From: Nansenia antarctica
Lineage: Eukaryota > Chordata > Actinopteri > Argentiniformes > Microstomatidae
DNA: 64,000 nt
Direction: 5' to 3'
NCBI GenBank assembly: GCA_963989245.1
Contig: OZ022349.1
Coordinates: forward strand, 34,279,616-34,343,615
Of the stretch, positions 61,229-64,000 are shown one piece after another. The translations under genes were made by a program, and so were the position numbers. The notes beneath the pieces are model-generated. The model worked only from the letters and a program-made list of their open reading frames with translations. It was not told where the DNA came from and made no database searches. The stretch's first letter is position 1; each line of letters opens with the position of its first letter.

Positions 61229-64000
61229 TTGGCTGTTTGTGATTGGCTGTATCCTCAGACGACAGTTTGTGATTGGCTGTTTCCTCAGATGACTGTTTGT
61301 GATTGGCTGTTTGTGATTGGATGTTTCCTCAGACGGCTGTTTGTGATTGGCTGTTTCCTCAGACGACTGTTTGTGATTGGCTGTTTCCTCAGACGACTGT
61401 TTGTGATTGGCTGTTTCCTCAGACGACTGTTTGTGATTGGCTGTTTCCTCAGACGGCTGTTTGTGATTGGCTGTTTCCTCAGACGACTGTTTGTGATTGG
61501 CTGTTTCCTCAGACGACTGTTTGTGATTGGCTGTTTCCCCAGACGACAGTTTGTGATTGGCTGTTTCCTCAGACGAATGTTTGTGATTGGCTGTTTGTGA
61601 TTGGCTGTTTCCTCAGACGACTGTTTGTGATTGGCTGTTTCCTCAGACGACTGTTTGTGATTGGCTGTTTCCTCAGACGGCTGTTTGTGATTGGCTGTTT
61701 CCTCAGACGACTGTTTGTGATTGGCTGTTTCCTCAGACGACTGTTTGTGATTGGCTGTTTCCCCAGACGACAGTTTGTGATTGGCTGTTTCCTCAGACGA
61801 ATGTTTGTGATTGGCTGTTTGTGATTGGCTGTTTCCTCAGACGACTGTTTGTGATTGGCTGTTTCCTCAGACGACTGTTTGTGATTGGCTGTTTCCTCAG
61901 ACGACTGTTTGTGATTGGCTGTTTCCTCAGACGACTGTTTGTGATTGGCTGTTTCCTCAGACGACTGTTTGTGATTGGCTGTTTCCTCAGACGACTGTTT
62001 GTGATTGGCTGTTTTCTCAGACGACTGTTTGTGATTGGCTGTTTCCTCAGACGACTGTTTGTGATTGGCTGTTTCCTCAGACGACTGTTTGTGATTGGCT
62101 GTTTCCTCAGACGACTGTTTGTGATTGGCTGTTTTCTCAGACGACTGTTTGTGATTGGCTGTTTCCTCAGACGACTGTTTGTGATTGGCTGTTTCCTCAG
62201 ACGACTGTTTGTGATTGGCTGTTTCCTCAGACGACTGTTTGAGATTGGCTGTTTCCTCAGACGACAGTTTGTGATTGGCTGTTTCCTCAGACGACTGTTT
62301 GTGATTGGCTGTTTGTGATTGGCTGTATCCTCAGACGACAGTTTGTGATTGGCTGTTTCCTCAGACGACTGTTTGTGATTGGCTGTTTGTGATTGGATGT
62401 TTCCTCAGACGGCTGTTTGTGATTGGCTGTTTCCTCAGACGACTGTTTGTGATTGGCTGTTTCCTCAGACGACTGTTTGTGATTGGCTGTTTCCTCAGAC
62501 GACTGTTTGTGATTGGCTGTTTCCTCAGACAACTGTTTGTGATTGGCTGTTTCCTCAGACGGCTGTTTGTGATTGGCTGTTTCCTGAGACGGCTGTTTGT
62601 GATTGGCTGTTTCCTCAGACGACTGTTTGTGATTGGCTGTTTCCTCAGACGACTGTTTGTGATTGGCTGTTTCCTCAGACGACTGTTTGTGATTGGCTGT
62701 TTCCTCAGATGACTGTTTGTGATTGGCTGTTTCCTCAGACGACTGTTTGTGATTGGCTGTTTCCTCAGATGGCTGTTTGTGATTGGATGTTTCCTCAGAC
62801 GGCTGTTTGTGATTGGCTGTTTCCTCAGACGACTGTTTGTGCTTGACTGTTTCGTCAGACGACTGTTTGTGATTGGCTGTTTCCTCATACGACTGTTTGT
62901 GATTGGCAGTTTTCTCAGACGACTGTTTGTGATTGGCTGTTTCCTCAGACGACTGTTTGTGATTGGCTGTTTCCTCAGACGACTGTTTGTGATTGGCTGT
63001 TTCCTCAGACGACTGTTTGTGATTGGCTGTTTCCTCAGACGGCTGTTTGTGATTGGCTGTTTCCTCAGACGACTGTTTGTGATTGGCTGTTTCCTCAGAC
63101 GACTGTTTGTGATTGGCTGTTTGTGATTGGCTGTTTCCTCAGACGACTGTTTGTGATTGGCTGTTTCCTCAGACGACTGTTTGTGATTGGCTGTTTCCTC
63201 AGACGACTGTTTGTGATTGGCTGTTTCCTTAGACGACTGTTTGTGATTGGCTGTTTCCTCAGACGGCTGTTTGTGATTGGCTGTTTCCTCAGACGACTGT
63301 TTGTGATTGGCTGTTTCCTCAGACGACTGTTTGTGATTGGCTGTTTGTGATTGGCTGTTTCCTCAGACGACTGTTTGTGATTGGCTGTTTCCTCAGACGA
63401 CTGTTTGTGATTGGCTGTTTCCTCAGACGACTGTTTGTGATTGGCTGTTTCCTCAGACGACTGTTTGTGATTGGCTGTTTCCTCAGACGGCTGTTTGTGA
63501 TTGGCTGTTTCCTCAGACGACTGTTTGTGATTGGCTGTTTCCTCAGACGACTGTTTGTGATTGGCTGTTTGTGATTGGCTGTTTCCTCAGACGACTGTTT
63601 GTGATTGGCTGTTTCCTCAGACGACTGTTTGTGATTGGCTGTTTCCTCAGACGACTGTTTGTGATTGGCTGTTTTATCAGACGACTGTTTGTGATTGGCT
63701 GTTTTCTCAGACGACTGTTTGTGATTGGCTGTTTCCTCAGACGACTGTTTGTGATTGGCTGTTTCCTCAGACGACTGTTTGTGATTGGCTGTTTCCTCAG
63801 ACGACTGTTTGTGATTGGCTGTTTCCTCAGACGACTGTTTGTGATTGGCTGTTTCCTCAGACGACAGTTTGTGATTGGCTGTTTCCTCAGACGACTGTTT
63901 GTGATTTTCTGTTTGTGATTGGCTGTATCCTCAGACGACTGTTTGTGATTGGCTGTTTCCTCAGACGACTGTTTGTGATTGGCTGTTTCCTCAGACGACT
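61229..64000 (+). repeat. Truncated higher-order copy followed by 224/224/344 runs
   Basis: Runs of 74, 284 and 224 bp match 38901-39482. The next run is 494 bp where the 1,750-bp repeat has 404 plus 374, with two TTTTCTC units 120 bp apart (near 62011 and 62131). A deletion and a local duplication therefore probably fused two runs. The 74 and 734 runs follow normally (62305, 62379), then 224, 224 and 344 as after 49641 with one unit more. The array continues past the window end. Confidence 0.82.

Larger units (their letters stand above)
1..64000 (+). repeat. 30-bp satellite array filling the window
   Basis: The window is one head-to-tail array of a 30-bp unit made of CTGTTTGTGATTGG followed by CTGTTTCCTCAGACGA. 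I estimate about 2,040 full units and 203 additional 14-bp half-units. All copies point the same way; I saw no inversion and no interrupting sequence. The consensus has 14 G+C of 30, and the plus strand is T-rich (12 T, 8 G, 6 C, 4 A). The commonest substitution changes the final A of ACGA to G. The array is not flanked by unique sequence on either side, so its true length is unknown. Arrays like this are known as satellites or macrosatellites of eukaryotic heterochromatin; the exact chromosomal location is not visible here. Confidence 0.98.

Noticed and set aside
1..64000. Hundreds of long open reading frames on both strands (up to 483 codons)
   Set aside because: They are products of the 30-bp period. 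Most start at TTG at a half-unit, switch frame at the next and stop at the one after. They contain only decapeptide repeats, overlap in several frames, and variants do not favour synonymous changes.
1..64000. CRISPR array
   Set aside because: Repeats are directly adjacent with no unique spacers, and there are no cas genes.
1..64000. Repeat-protein gene (Cys-Asp-Trp or leucine/arginine-rich repeats)
   Set aside because: No conserved start, signal peptide, flanking unique exon or frame preservation; 203 half-units break every frame.
1..64000. Telomeric repeat
   Set aside because: The unit bears no resemblance to TTAGGG or other short telomeric repeats.
1..64000. CENP-B box or known centromeric satellite
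   Set aside because: I see no match to the CENP-B box in the consensus or the common variants; a centromeric location remains possible but unsupported.
1..64000. Transposon or insertion sequence
   Set aside because: No terminal inverted repeats, target-site duplications, poly-A tails or transposase-like frames interrupt the array.
1..64000. Low-quality sequence or cloning artefact
   Set aside because: The ordered variants and precise higher-order structure are hard to produce by error. Copy number, however, may be wrong in an assembly of such repeats.
1..64000. Hairpin-forming inverted repeat CAG-ACGA-CTG in each unit
   Set aside because: The 3-bp arms are too short to support a stable structure claim.
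1..64000. G-quadruplex or Z-DNA tract
   Set aside because: No runs of three or more G in the consensus and no long alternating purine-pyrimidine stretch.

Overview
The whole 64 kb window is one tandem satellite array in a single orientation. I find no unique-sequence gene, RNA gene, transposon or array edge. The basic unit is 30 bp, best read as two parts that both begin with CTGTTT: a 14-bp part (CTGTTTGTGATTGG) followed by a 16-bp part (CTGTTTCCTCAGACGA). I estimate about 2,040 full units plus 203 extra copies of the 14-bp part alone ('half-units'). Almost every distance between successive half-units is exactly 30n+14 bp, so the array is a string of phased runs of 1 to 42 full units, each opened by one half-unit. 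Such an array points to a eukaryotic genome (pericentromeric, subtelomeric or macrosatellite heterochromatin). The single CpG per unit, with TpG and CpA versions at the same site, suggests CpG methylation and perhaps a vertebrate, but the species cannot be read from the sequence.

Layout. 1-8744: short runs, mostly closed by linked CCCC / CAG / AATG variants. 8745-22136: runs of 74 to 764 bp with large duplications (8745-11376 resembles 15351-18012; 16115-18012 is repeated in tandem at 18013-19910). 22137-39482: a variant-rich long block of 34-35 units and shortened relatives, plus a 3.2 kb segment present twice 4,904 bp apart (24845 and 29749). 39483-49640: a higher-order repeat of 1,750 bp in six successive copies, one rearranged, one with 180 bp extra and the last ending where the pattern changes. 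49641-59944: a 2,136-bp segment present twice (49641 and 54847) around two chimeric 1,274-bp blocks, then a relative of the 22-24.8 kb region. 59945-64000: a mosaic of pieces seen earlier. The array runs off both window ends.

No coding interpretation is supported. The 30-bp period is a multiple of three and four of its six frames lack stops, so long open frames appear everywhere; a typical one starts at one half-unit, changes frame at the next and stops at the one after. The most interesting signals are the half-unit phasing, the absence of the reciprocal 16-bp product, the nested higher-order structure with visible recombination joints, and a near-consensus NF-Y (CCAAT) site plus a forkhead-like site in nearly every unit, giving a cluster of roughly 2,200 predicted sites.
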